Assembly: GCA_050954505.1 (NCBI GenBank)
Contig: JBPBPY010000344.1
Location: 1 to 6,598 of the forward strand
DNA: 6,598 nt
Origin: JAQGMO01 sp050954505
GTDB lineage: Bacteria > Pseudomonadota > Gammaproteobacteria > Burkholderiales > Burkholderiaceae_D
Direction of reading: 5' to 3'
Shown here: piece by piece, positions 1-5,132 of the stretch
Layout: each line of letters opens with the position of its first letter
How positions within the stretch are numbered: position 1 is the first letter of the stretch
The notes under the pieces: model-generated
Told to the model about the DNA's origin: nothing
Database searches by the model: none
What the model saw: the letters and a program-made list of their open reading frames with translations, nothing else
Made by a program: the position numbers and the translations under genes

Positions 1-67
1 TGCGGCATGCCAGCTCGAGACTGTCGTCAAGGTCACGCGACAGCGGTTCGCGGGCTGGAGACGTCAC
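1..67 (-). CDS. 5' end of a downstream gene (possible PIG-L deacetylase), partial
   Basis: The minus strand stays open from a GTG at 67-65 to the window edge and reads VTSPAREPLSRDLDDSLELA and onward. The GTG overlaps the TGA of the acyl-CoA-dehydrogenase-like gene (GTGA), which is typical of translational coupling. An AGGA sits 8 nt upstream (complement of 76-79) inside the preceding gene. Dehydrogenases of this subtype are often followed by a PIG-L family N-acetylglucosaminyl deacetylase, then a methyltransferase and a glycosyltransferase. The product name rests on that neighbourhood alone. The 22 visible residues contain no diagnostic motif, and the true start could lie further downstream. 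Confidence 0.42.
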   Translation of the reverse strand, partial: MTSPAREPLSRDLDDSLELACR

Positions 68-1257
68 AATTTCCATCCTGGCGCTGGGAATGCGGCAACG
101 TCACCGGCAGGCTTGCCATCTTTGGCTGGCACCGTGGCCTGTGCATCCACGCCGACGCCAGCAGCTTGCGTCACCAGCAATCCCAGCGCTGCGCGATCCC
201 GTTGTGCATGGCTCTGGCGCATGAATACCGGCAGGTCTGCCATCAAGCGGGCGAAATGCTGGTCGCGGCAGAACGGCGCTGCGCCCAGGGCTTCGCCGGC
301 ATGATGCATGACCGTAGCCGCGCAGTGTTCCACCTGTAATCGCGCCCTCAAGGCCAGCAGGCCTGCATCGGTCTCGGGAAACGCATCGATGGTTTCGGCA
401 CATTCCCTCAGCAGCGCCGCGGTTGCCGAAAGGACGTGGTCGATGACACCGAGGTGGGCCAGGCGGTGCGGGTCGGCGGGTGCCGGCAGCTTGGCGCGCA
501 CGCAGCGGGCGATTTCTGCAGCGGCGCCATACCAGCAGGCGGCAATGCCGGCGCCACCGTGCCAGAAGCCAGGCCGGTTCAGGTAAGCGTTGCTTGGGCC
601 TACGCAAGTTGCCGACACAGTATCGAAGCGCACGCGCATGGTGCCGGTTGCCGCCATGCCGACTGCGCACCAGCCGGCGTCTTCCATCGAGATGCCGTCA
701 TCGTCGAGATCGACCGCAACCAGCCAGGGACGTCCCTCGGTATCCCAGGCGCTGACCAGTGCATGGTTAACCACCGCAGCCCCGGAGCACCAATCCTTGA
801 CGCCTTGCACGCTGACCTTGGCACCCGCTGCAGCAGGGGTAACGATTTCAACGCGGGCGTGAGGGATCTCGGCACACCATACTGCCCAGACTCCCTCCCC
901 GGCCAACCGGCGAGCGCCGGTTTCAGCCAGGATCGCAAGCGCATCTACATGCGCTTCATATAGCTTGACCAGCGAAAGATCATAGGCGGCCACCCTGGCC
1001 AGCATGCGCCAGCGCTGCAGCGTCGCACCGCTGCCCGGCGCCGGAATGCCACCGTACCCTGCAGCGAGCAGCTTGGACAACAGGCCGGCAGAATGTGCAA
1101 TCGAGAAATCCTGCACAGCGGCGTGCGCCTTGAGCAATTCTTCCAGTGCAGAATCAGCGACGGCGCTTGCGGGATTATCATGAGTGCCAGCGTTGGCGGC
1201 AGCATTCGCTGCGCGATGCGGTGGATTTGGTCGTTCTGGTGGTTGGAGGAGCGTCAT
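64..1257 (-). CDS. acyl-CoA-dehydrogenase-like flavoprotein
   Basis: This 397-residue protein resembles the acyl-CoA dehydrogenase fold. A helical N-terminal region (about 36-115) is followed by a beta domain containing GVKDWCSGA (152-160), where the family has its G-K-x-W-C-S-G segment. The C-terminal helical domain begins around GFWHGGAGIAACWYGAA (230-246). The stretch 331-359 (RDQHFARL, then MRQSHAQRDRAALG) matches the end of a divergent subfamily usually found next to PIG-L deacetylases and glycosyltransferases, not beta-oxidation genes. A role in modifying a glycan or lipid-linked precursor is therefore more likely than fatty-acid breakdown, but the substrate is unknown. I could not place the usual catalytic glutamate. 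The ATG at 1257 is the first in frame after a TAA and has no clear Shine-Dalgarno. The Pro/Ala-rich first 35 residues are atypical, so the real start may be further in. The gene overlaps the next one by 4 nt. Confidence 0.82.
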   Translation of the reverse strand: MTLLQPPERPNPPHRAANAAANAGTHDNPASAVADSALEELLKAHAAVQDFSIAHSAGLLSKLLAAGYGGIPAPGSGATLQRWRMLARVAAYDLSLVKLYEAHVDALAILAETGARRLAGEGVWAVWCAEIPHARVEIVTPAAAGAKVSVQGVKDWCSGAAVVNHALVSAWDTEGRPWLVAVDLDDDGISMEDAGWCAVGMAATGTMRVRFDTVSATCVGPSNAYLNRPGFWHGGAGIAACWYGAAAEIARCVRAKLPAPADPHRLAHLGVIDHVLSATAALLRECAETIDAFPETDAGLLALRARLQVEHCAATVMHHAGEALGAAPFCRDQHFARLMADLPVFMRQSHAQRDRAALGLLVTQAAGVGVDAQATVPAKDGKPAGDVAAFPAPGWKL

Positions 1258-1335
1258 GACCAGATATTACAAGCAGGGTCACGAGGGGGATTTGTGTTTC
1301 AACAACACATGCAGCGACAGGAAAAAATCGTGGCT

Positions 1336-1514
1336 GCCAATTCAGATTGCCAACCATCGTGGTGACCGGCAGATCGGAATAGCCGCCGTCATGGCGGCCG
1401 GCAGATCGGAATTTTCGCCGCAATCGCAGCTGGCAGATCCGAATACCCCGCGCTATTGCGGCTGGCAGATCAAAGTGCCCGCCGCAATAGCGGCTGACAG
1501 ATCTGACCGGCAGC
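1336..1514. repeat. 32-bp-period tandem repeat array (5 clear units plus 1 degenerate)
   Basis: A core GGCAGATC recurs at 1368, 1400, 1432 and 1464, with the variant GACAGATC at 1496. The spacing is exactly 32 bp each time. The core is followed by GGAAT, CGAAT or similar, and then by a GC-rich dyad. Dyads seen are GCCGCC/GGCGGC (1382-1398), CCGC/GCGG (1448-1461) and GCCGC-AATA-GCGGC (1481-1494). A sixth, more diverged unit can be aligned at 1336 (20 of 32 identical). The array fills most of the gap between the yjfB-type gene and the dehydrogenase gene. The period is not a multiple of three and the frames through it look non-coding. The flanks 1258-1335 and 1515-1561 hold nothing I can name. 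Confidence 0.85.
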
Positions 1515-1561
1515 CGCTGGAAAGGCAAAGAGAGAAATTGGAACGGTACCCCCGATGTCGG

Positions 1562-1589
1562 CCAACGATGGTGATGCCGCCATCGTTGG
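1562..1589 (-). terminator. perfect 10-bp inverted repeat after the yjfB-type gene
   Basis: CCAACGATGG (1562-1571) and CCATCGTTGG (1580-1589) are exact reverse complements around an 8-nt loop. On the minus strand the hairpin begins 14 nt after the TGA of the yjfB-type gene. This is the right place for a transcript-end or RNA-stabilising structure. No T-run follows on either strand, so it is not a textbook intrinsic terminator. It could act with Rho, protect the 3' end, or bind a protein as DNA. Confidence 0.35.
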
Positions 1590-1603
1590 TCAGTGCACCC
1601 GAT

Positions 1604-1801
1604 TCACGCCTGGGTGTTCACATTCTGTCCCAGATGGCCTGGAAGATTCGCGCTCAATGGCGCCGGCAAGCTTTCCACCAGTGTCTTGGCATTGCTTGCA
1701 GAGATATCCAGCGCTTTTTTCAACACGGTCATGTTGATTGCCTGGCTGGTTTCGGCTTGCGTTGCATTGGCAGCCAGCGTGTTATTGGTCGTGATATCCA
1801 T
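1604..1801 (-). CDS. YjfB-family putative motility protein
   Basis: This 65-residue protein matches the layout of the YjfB putative motility protein family (about 60-70 residues). It opens with MDI, has a Ser/Gln/Ala-rich amphipathic helix (about 10-22), then VLKKALDISASNAKTLVESL (26-45), and ends with a Pro-Leu-Gly tail reading GHLGQNVNTQA. No signal peptide or membrane segment is visible. The family's molecular role is not established; it is linked to flagellar motility by context. AGAGGATAG sits just before the ATG at 1801 (AGGA 6 nt away) and supports the start. A near-consensus sigma-28 promoter 40 bp upstream independently supports a place in the flagellar regulon. The small size makes the family call good but not certain. 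Confidence 0.8.
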   Translation of the reverse strand: MDITTNNTLAANATQAETSQAINMTVLKKALDISASNAKTLVESLPAPLSANLPGHLGQNVNTQA

Positions 1802-1841
1802 GATCTATCCTCTGTATCGAATTATCTGATTGATGTTTCCA

Positions 1842-1868
1842 TTAACGGCAGCCATGCACATTACTTTA
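1842..1868 (-). promoter_or_regulatory. sigma-28 (FliA) class 3 flagellar promoter
   Basis: Read on the minus strand, the site is TAAA-N15-GCCGTTAA. The FliA consensus is TAAA-N15-GCCGATAA, so the -35 and the spacing are exact and the -10 matches in 7 of 8 positions. Transcription would start near 1835, giving a leader of about 34 nt before the ATG at 1801. The downstream gene is a motility-family protein, which makes a chance match unlikely. Confidence 0.8.
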
Positions 1869-1873
1869 ACGAT

Positions 1874-1889
1874 TTTTCCACACGGAAAA
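1874..1889. other. AT-rich inverted repeat upstream of the sigma-28 promoter
   Basis: TTTTCC-ACAC-GGAAAA is a 6-bp perfect dyad, followed by an A/T tract (1890-1900). It lies just behind the -35 element of the yjfB-type gene. The position fits an UP-like element or a regulator site, but the sequence matches no operator that I can name. Confidence 0.3.
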
Positions 1890-1988
1890 TATTTTTGAAA
1901 AGTGACTGGTTTGAACCCGCATCATGATCGCCGACCGCATGTCAGGATGTTCGAATGACAATCATCTTGATAATTCAGCCTATCCAGA

Positions 1989-2040
1989 GTAAGGTCCCGG
2001 CACGCAGGCCGGTGAAAAGCCGGCCTGGATCATTCCTTAC
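1989..2040. other. nested hairpin element before the 94-residue gene
   Basis: An inner stem CAGGCCGG (2005-2012) pairs perfectly with CCGGCCTG (2020-2027) around a TGAAAAG loop. An outer stem GTAAGG (1989-1994) pairs with CCTTAC (2035-2040). Together they could fold a compact leader ending 16 nt before the ATG at 2057. No T-run follows on either strand, so a terminator is unlikely. It could be a structured 5' UTR or a DNA cruciform or protein site. Confidence 0.4.
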
Positions 2041-2056
2041 CTGAGAAGCCACTCGC

Positions 2057-2341
2057 ATGAATCAAGCACCACAAAAAACCGCCTACTGGGAAGACTGGCA
2101 GCAAGCAGCCCTCGCCGCCGGCGTTCCCGCCGCCCTGGCCCAGCTGGGCCACGACGTCTTGCGCAACCACCGCAAGAACCGCTGGAGCAAGGATTTCCTC
2201 GGCGTGGAAGAAGACGGCGAATTCATGCTGCAGCTGTGCCTGGAAGAACCGGACGCCGCTGAAATGATGTTTCTGGAAAATCTCTTTCCCTACGATACCG
2301 CGCTGCTGGACCAGGCGCGCCTGCGCCTCAAGATTGCCTGA
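2057..2341 (+). CDS. uncharacterised 94-residue soluble protein
   Basis: I do not recognise this family. The product is a small, acidic, soluble protein of 94 residues. It has a tryptophan pair near the N-terminus (YWEDW, 10-14), a basic middle segment containing RNHRKNRWSKDF, and an acidic second half containing EEDGEF and CLEEPDAAEMMFLE. There are no membrane segments, signal peptide or metal-ligand clusters. Codon usage is strongly GC3-biased, as in neighbouring genes, which supports real coding. The ATG at 2057 follows a weak GAGAAG ribosome site about 9 nt upstream and a hairpin leader. It precedes mntP on the same strand, but mntP has its own promoter, so co-transcription is not needed. 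Confidence 0.72.
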   Translation: MNQAPQKTAYWEDWQQAALAAGVPAALAQLGHDVLRNHRKNRWSKDFLGVEEDGEFMLQLCLEEPDAAEMMFLENLFPYDTALLDQARLRLKIA

Positions 2342-2398
2342 ACGCTGCATTTCAACACCCGGCCAAGGGCTGTTGCCAGAGCGACCTTGACCCAGCAA

Positions 2399-2454
2399 GA
2401 CTCGGCGCCTCGAAGTCAGTGCTTTCAAGTCAGGGCCTCGAAGTCGCTGCCTGG
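2399..2454. repeat. degenerate 14-bp tandem repeat, four units
   Basis: AAGTC recurs at 2413, 2427 and 2441, exactly 14 bp apart. The units are AAGTCAGTGCTTTC, AAGTCAGGGCCTCG and AAGTCGCTGCCTGG. The preceding 14 bases (2399-2412) match the second of these at 10 of 14 positions. The array sits between the 94-residue gene and the mntP promoter, ending about 80 bp before the -10 box. The period puts copies on alternating helix faces, and no known operator is recognised. Confidence 0.6.
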
Positions 2455-2513
2455 CACGAGCATCTGCGCAATGGAAACGCCGCAGCTGCCATCGGGACAG
2501 CGACAAGCAGCAC

Positions 2514-2542
2514 TGGAAGGCGGATGGCAATGCCGCTATAAT
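2514..2542 (+). promoter_or_regulatory. sigma-70 promoter of the mntP leader
   Basis: TATAAT at 2537-2542 is a perfect -10 hexamer. The -35 region is weak: TGGAAG at 2514-2519 with a 17-bp spacer, 3 of 6 matches. Transcription would begin near 2549, only a few bases before the conserved 5' core of the riboswitch, as expected for a leader RNA starting at its aptamer. Confidence 0.7.
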
Positions 2543-2548
2543 GGCGCC

Positions 2549-2663
2549 ACTCTTTGGGGAGTAGCCTGCCGCTGAGCAATTCAGCGGATGACGTGTCAAC
2601 ATTCTCGGCCTCTGGCCGTGGCACGTTTGCCTTCTGGTTGGCGAGACCATCGGTAAAGTCGTG
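2549..2663 (+). ncRNA. yybP-ykoY manganese riboswitch (mntP leader)
   Basis: The leader contains the hallmark segments of the yybP-ykoY Mn2+ aptamer. TTTGGGGAGTAGCC (2553-2566) is the conserved 5' loop. CCGCTGA/TCAGCGG (2569-2587) forms the next hairpin. TGTCAACATTCTC (2594-2606) closely resembles the E. coli mntP leader. GGCGAGACC (2640-2648) is the second conserved loop. The closing helix can pair CTTT (2552-2555) with AAAG (2655-2658). ACGTG (2591-2595) and CACGT (2622-2626) enclose a CGGCC/GGCCG arm. Mn2+ docking of the two loops is known to turn on downstream manganese exporters. A bulged hairpin at 2669-2708 (GGTCAGGC with GCCTGGCC) ends 12 nt before the mntP ATG and is the likely expression platform. 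Confidence 0.93.
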
Positions 2664-2720
2664 CTTGTGGTCAGGCGCGCGGCTTTGCCGTGGACTCATT
2701 GCCTGGCCGGAAACCTCAAC

Positions 2721-3287
2721 ATGAATTTTCTTTCTCTCGTCTTGCTGGCGCTTGCCATGTCCACCGATGCATTTGCGGCGGCCATCGGCAAAGGCGCTGC
2801 CATGGGCAAACCGCGTTTTGCCCAGGCACTCAAGATCGGTCTGCTGTTTGGCGTAATCGAAGCAATCACCCCGTTGATTGGCTGGGCCATCGGTTCGGTC
2901 GCGGCGAAATGGGTATCGCAGTGGGACCACTGGATTGCCTTCACCTTGCTGCTGATCCTGGGCAGCCGCATGATCTGGGCCGGCTTTGCCGCGCCCGACG
3001 AACATGAAGAAGCCAGTGCGGCAAAGCAGTCGATTCTGATGCTGGCATTGACTGCAGTGGCGACCAGCATCGATGCCATGGCCGTTGGCGTCGGCCTGGC
3101 GTTCATCGATGTGAGCATACTCGAAGCTGCCCTGTTGATCGGCTTGGCCACGACCACCATGGTGACCATCGGCGTGATGGTCGGCCGCCTGCTGGGCGGC
3201 GTCATCGGTCAACGCGCCGAAATTCTTGGCGGGGTGGTATTGATCGGTGTGGGCGCGGCCATCCTGTATGAACATACCATGCACTGA
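2721..3287 (+). CDS. mntP: manganese efflux pump MntP
   Basis: This 188-residue inner-membrane protein exports Mn2+ and protects against manganese excess. It is almost entirely hydrophobic, with about six membrane helices in two homologous halves (DUF204 repeats). The conserved acidic residues fall where E. coli MntP has them: D16 in MSTDAFAAAIGKG and D118 in SIDAMAVGVG. A charged central loop (APDEHEEASAAKQ, about 91-103) separates the halves. The length equals the family norm when translation starts at the ATG at 2721. A GTG at 2661 is also in frame, but it lies at the riboswitch boundary and would add 20 non-family residues. The ribosome site is weak (GGAAA), consistent with riboswitch control of initiation. 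No MntR-type operator was identified. Confidence 0.95.
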   Translation: MNFLSLVLLALAMSTDAFAAAIGKGAAMGKPRFAQALKIGLLFGVIEAITPLIGWAIGSVAAKWVSQWDHWIAFTLLLILGSRMIWAGFAAPDEHEEASAAKQSILMLALTAVATSIDAMAVGVGLAFIDVSILEAALLIGLATTTMVTIGVMVGRLLGGVIGQRAEILGGVVLIGVGAAILYEHTMH

Positions 3288-3365
3288 GCCAGCAATCTCC
3301 CAAGCTGCAGGCCAGCGGCAGGTCGGCCACTTGCCCAGCGCGCACTGCACCGGCAGGCGTGGATC

Positions 3366-3381
3366 AAGCCTGCACAGGCTT
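3366..3381 (-). terminator. short hairpin after the repeat-protein gene
   Basis: AAGCCT/AGGCTT with a 4-nt loop lies about 10 nt past the TGA at 3391-3393 of the minus-strand gene, in the 103-bp convergent gap with mntP. There is no T-run, so it is at best a weak or Rho-assisted stop. No comparable structure was seen after mntP on the plus strand. Confidence 0.25.
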
Positions 3382-3390
3382 CAGCGGCCA

Positions 3391-3807
3391 TCAGAAGTCC
3401 TGGTTGGCACCGGCCAGTGCACCGCCTCGGTCGCGTTCAGCCTTGACCCGGCGGCGCGATTTGCCCGTCGCGACCTGCGGCGGTGGATAATCGGCCTCGC
3501 CCGTTTTCAGCAGTGCCGCGTCGGTGGCAGCCAGTTCACGCTTGACGCTGCTGCGCCGCCGCAAGGCCGGCTGTGCCGGTGGCGGATAGCTGCCTTCGCC
3601 GAGATCCCTGGCATGGGGGGCGGCGTCGCGCTGCCGTTTGACTTCGGCGCGTGTTGGCCCGGCGCCGCTGCGCGTGGCGACAGCCGGCGCATACGACGCA
3701 TCGGCATTGGAATGCCCGGCTGGACCACCGCCGCGAGAATGTGCCGGCTGCGCCAGCGTTGCATTGTGATGATGCCCATGACCGGCGCGCATGCAGAGAT
3801 TACCCAT
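3391..3807 (-). CDS. DUF4148-like triple-repeat protein, no visible signal peptide
   Basis: The 138-residue basic protein ends in three copies of a repeat seen in betaproteobacterial DUF4148 proteins. They are TRAEVKRQRDAA...GEGSYPPP (52-77), RRSSVKRELAAT...GEADYPPP (84-110) and SRRRVKAERDRGGA (117-130). The period is 32-33 residues. The family's function is unknown and most members are secreted or periplasmic. This one is unusual: the N-terminus (about 1-50) is polar and His/Gly/Ala-rich (GHGHHH at 9-14) with no hydrophobic export segment. The start at 3807 is chosen because AGGAG lies 9 nt upstream. A longer in-frame form from 3951 would add 48 residues, also without a signal sequence. The 199 bp upstream (3808-4006) holds no gene or clear promoter that I can see. 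Confidence 0.68.
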   Translation of the reverse strand: MGNLCMRAGHGHHHNATLAQPAHSRGGGPAGHSNADASYAPAVATRSGAGPTRAEVKRQRDAAPHARDLGEGSYPPPAQPALRRRSSVKRELAATDAALLKTGEADYPPPQVATGKSRRRVKAERDRGGALAGANQDF

Positions 3808-4006
3808 TTGTCCTGTCTCCTGATGTGTGTTGGCAACCAAGCGCCGGGATGACTGCGTTGCTTCTGCCGACGCCCAGTTCCCTGGGTAACCTACACCGGC
3901 GGGATGTTCCGGCCAGCGCCGGGCAAACAGCGGCCGTTTGTTCTGGCTCAAATATCCGCCCTGCGGGGTTCCTCATTGACAGGATGCTGGCGCAACAGCG
4001 GCGTCA

Positions 4007-4825
4007 TCAGATAACCGGTTTGGCACCGCCATCAAGGGTGATCATGGCGCCCACCACATAGCTGGCGCGCGCGCTGGCCAGGAACAAGGCGACATCGGCC
4101 ACTTCACGCGGATCGGCATAGCGGCCCATGGGAATGGCAGCCTGGCTTTCGGCCAGCGCCTGCTGCGCATCCACACCCAGGCGCGCAGCTTCCAGCGCGA
4201 TGGCCTGGTCGACCCGGCCGGTCAGCGTTGACGCCGGGTTGATGGCATTGATGCGGATGCCGAATCGTGCATGATAGTGCGCCAGGCCTGCCGTTGCCAG
4301 CATCAGCGCTGCATTGGCGGCGCCGCCAGCCAGGTGCGTCGAGGTGGGATGTTTGCCGCCACTGCCGATGATGTTGACGATGGCGCGGGCAAAGCGGCCA
4401 ACCGGGCTGGCCGCCGGCACCTGTGCCGTGTTCCGCCAGCGTCTGAGTACGGCATCCTGGGCATGGATATACGGGAAAAACTTGGCCTGCATGGCGTCCT
4501 GCCAGGCGGCGCTGTCAAGCTGGTCTGCTTCGCGGCGCCTGGCTGCGCCGGCGCTGTTGACCAGCACGTCGATCGGCCCGACCTCCTGTTCGATGCGATT
4601 GACAACCTGATCGGCTTGCTGCGCATCGCTCAGGTTGGCTGCAAAGCCGCTTGCGTGCAAGCCTTGCTGCGCCAGCTCCAGCAGTGCCGCGTCGATGTTG
4701 GCCTGCTCGCGCGAGACGATCGCCACCCTGGCGCCTTCGGCGCAGAATGCGCGCGCCACCGCCAGGCCGATGCCCTTGCTGCCGCCTGTGACCAGGACGA
4801 CCTTGCCAGTCAATTCAAGTTCCAT
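4007..4825 (-). CDS. short-chain dehydrogenase/reductase family protein (atypical active site)
   Basis: This 272-residue protein has a classical SDR Rossmann fold. The cofactor loop TGGSKGIG lies at 13-20, with Arg39 after the second strand (suggesting NADP), NSAGA at 90-94, and the C-terminal SYVVGAMITLDGG segment. The usual Tyr-x3-Lys pair is missing. In the segment NIIGSGGKHPTSTHLAGGAA (151-170), His164 and Gly168 stand at those places. Related SDRs with a YxxGG form exist, so this may be a divergent subfamily and not a decayed gene. The reaction and substrate are unknown. The start at 4825 fits the Rossmann strand position and has AAGGA 5 nt upstream; an in-frame form from 4927 would translate the tandem repeats and is unlikely. 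It diverges from the effector-like gene on the plus strand. Confidence 0.88.
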   Translation of the reverse strand: MELELTGKVVLVTGGSKGIGLAVARAFCAEGARVAIVSREQANIDAALLELAQQGLHASGFAANLSDAQQADQVVNRIEQEVGPIDVLVNSAGAARRREADQLDSAAWQDAMQAKFFPYIHAQDAVLRRWRNTAQVPAASPVGRFARAIVNIIGSGGKHPTSTHLAGGAANAALMLATAGLAHYHARFGIRINAINPASTLTGRVDQAIALEAARLGVDAQQALAESQAAIPMGRYADPREVADVALFLASARASYVVGAMITLDGGAKPVI

Positions 4826-4855
4826 GTTTTTCCTTGTTGATCGATGATCGCGTTG

Positions 4856-4951
4856 GCTGCCCGTTTTGGCTGGCCGTTTTGACTGCTCGTTTTGACTGCC
4901 CCATTTTGCCTGCCCCGTTTTGCGCACCCCGTTTTGCGTGCCCGCTTACTG
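4856..4951. repeat. 13/14-bp tandem repeats in the SDR leader
   Basis: Six clear units end in TTTTG: GCTGCCCGTTTTG (4856), GCTGGCCGTTTTG (4869), ACTGCTCGTTTTG (4882), ACTGCCCCATTTTG (4895), CCTGCCCCGTTTTG (4909) and CGCACCCCGTTTTG (4923). A seventh, decayed unit follows at 4937. The first three are 13 bp and the next three 14 bp. The array begins 31 bp upstream of the SDR start codon and so lies in its leader or promoter. On the minus strand the shared core is CAAAACGGG. It resembles slippage-generated repeats or a multi-site operator. Confidence 0.85.
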
Positions 4952-5006
4952 CATGGTCAATTGCTGCGAACACCGCATTGTCCTGAACGAAGCGGCGCTC
5001 CGTCAT

Positions 5007-5034
5007 GGAACTGTATTGCACAAATGACCACCTA
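5007..5034 (+). promoter_or_regulatory. hrp box (HrpL alternative-sigma promoter)
   Basis: GGAACT (5007-5012), 15 bases, then CCACCTA (5028-5034) fits the HrpL consensus GGAACY-N15/16-CCACNNA at every fixed position. The ATG of the effector-like gene lies 98 bp beyond the box on the same strand, a normal distance for HrpL-controlled effector genes. HrpL is the ECF sigma factor of Pseudomonas/Erwinia-type Hrp secretion systems, and such a system is known in Herbaspirillum. Confidence 0.72.
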
Positions 5035-5132
5035 TGAACGCGAGGCCAGTCAGCCTGCACTGCATCGAGCCGGACCGCGCGTCGCAGTCTGTGGATGTTC
5101 GAAAATACCATCATTGACTTACAAGTAGCCAG

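Noticed and set aside
1336..1514. 32-bp repeats as a CRISPR array
   Set aside because: The whole period is 32 bp with no separate unique spacers, and no cas gene is in view.
1542..1570. Hrp-box-like GGAACG-N16-CCAACGA
   Set aside because: It mismatches the consensus in both half-sites and has no plus-strand gene downstream.
1184..1927. 247-codon plus-strand open frame across the 32-bp repeats and the yjfB-type gene
   Set aside because: It runs antisense to a recognised gene and through a repeat whose period is not a multiple of three, and it shows no family features.
2661..2720. Longer mntP starting at GTG 2661
   Set aside because: It would begin at the riboswitch boundary and add 20 residues absent from the family; the ATG at 2721 gives the standard 188-residue length.
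2430..3350. 306-codon minus-strand open frame across mntP
   Set aside because: It is antisense to the certain mntP gene and its riboswitch, and the translation is low-complexity Gln/His/Arg-rich.
4826..4927. Longer SDR form starting at 4927
   Set aside because: The added 34 residues translate the tandem repeats, whereas the ATG at 4825 has a Shine-Dalgarno and the normal distance to the Rossmann motif.
5024..5128. Small open frame between the hrp box and the effector-like gene
   Set aside because: Its ATG lies inside the hrp box, upstream of the predicted transcript start, and the 34-residue product looks random; it is too short for a secretion chaperone.
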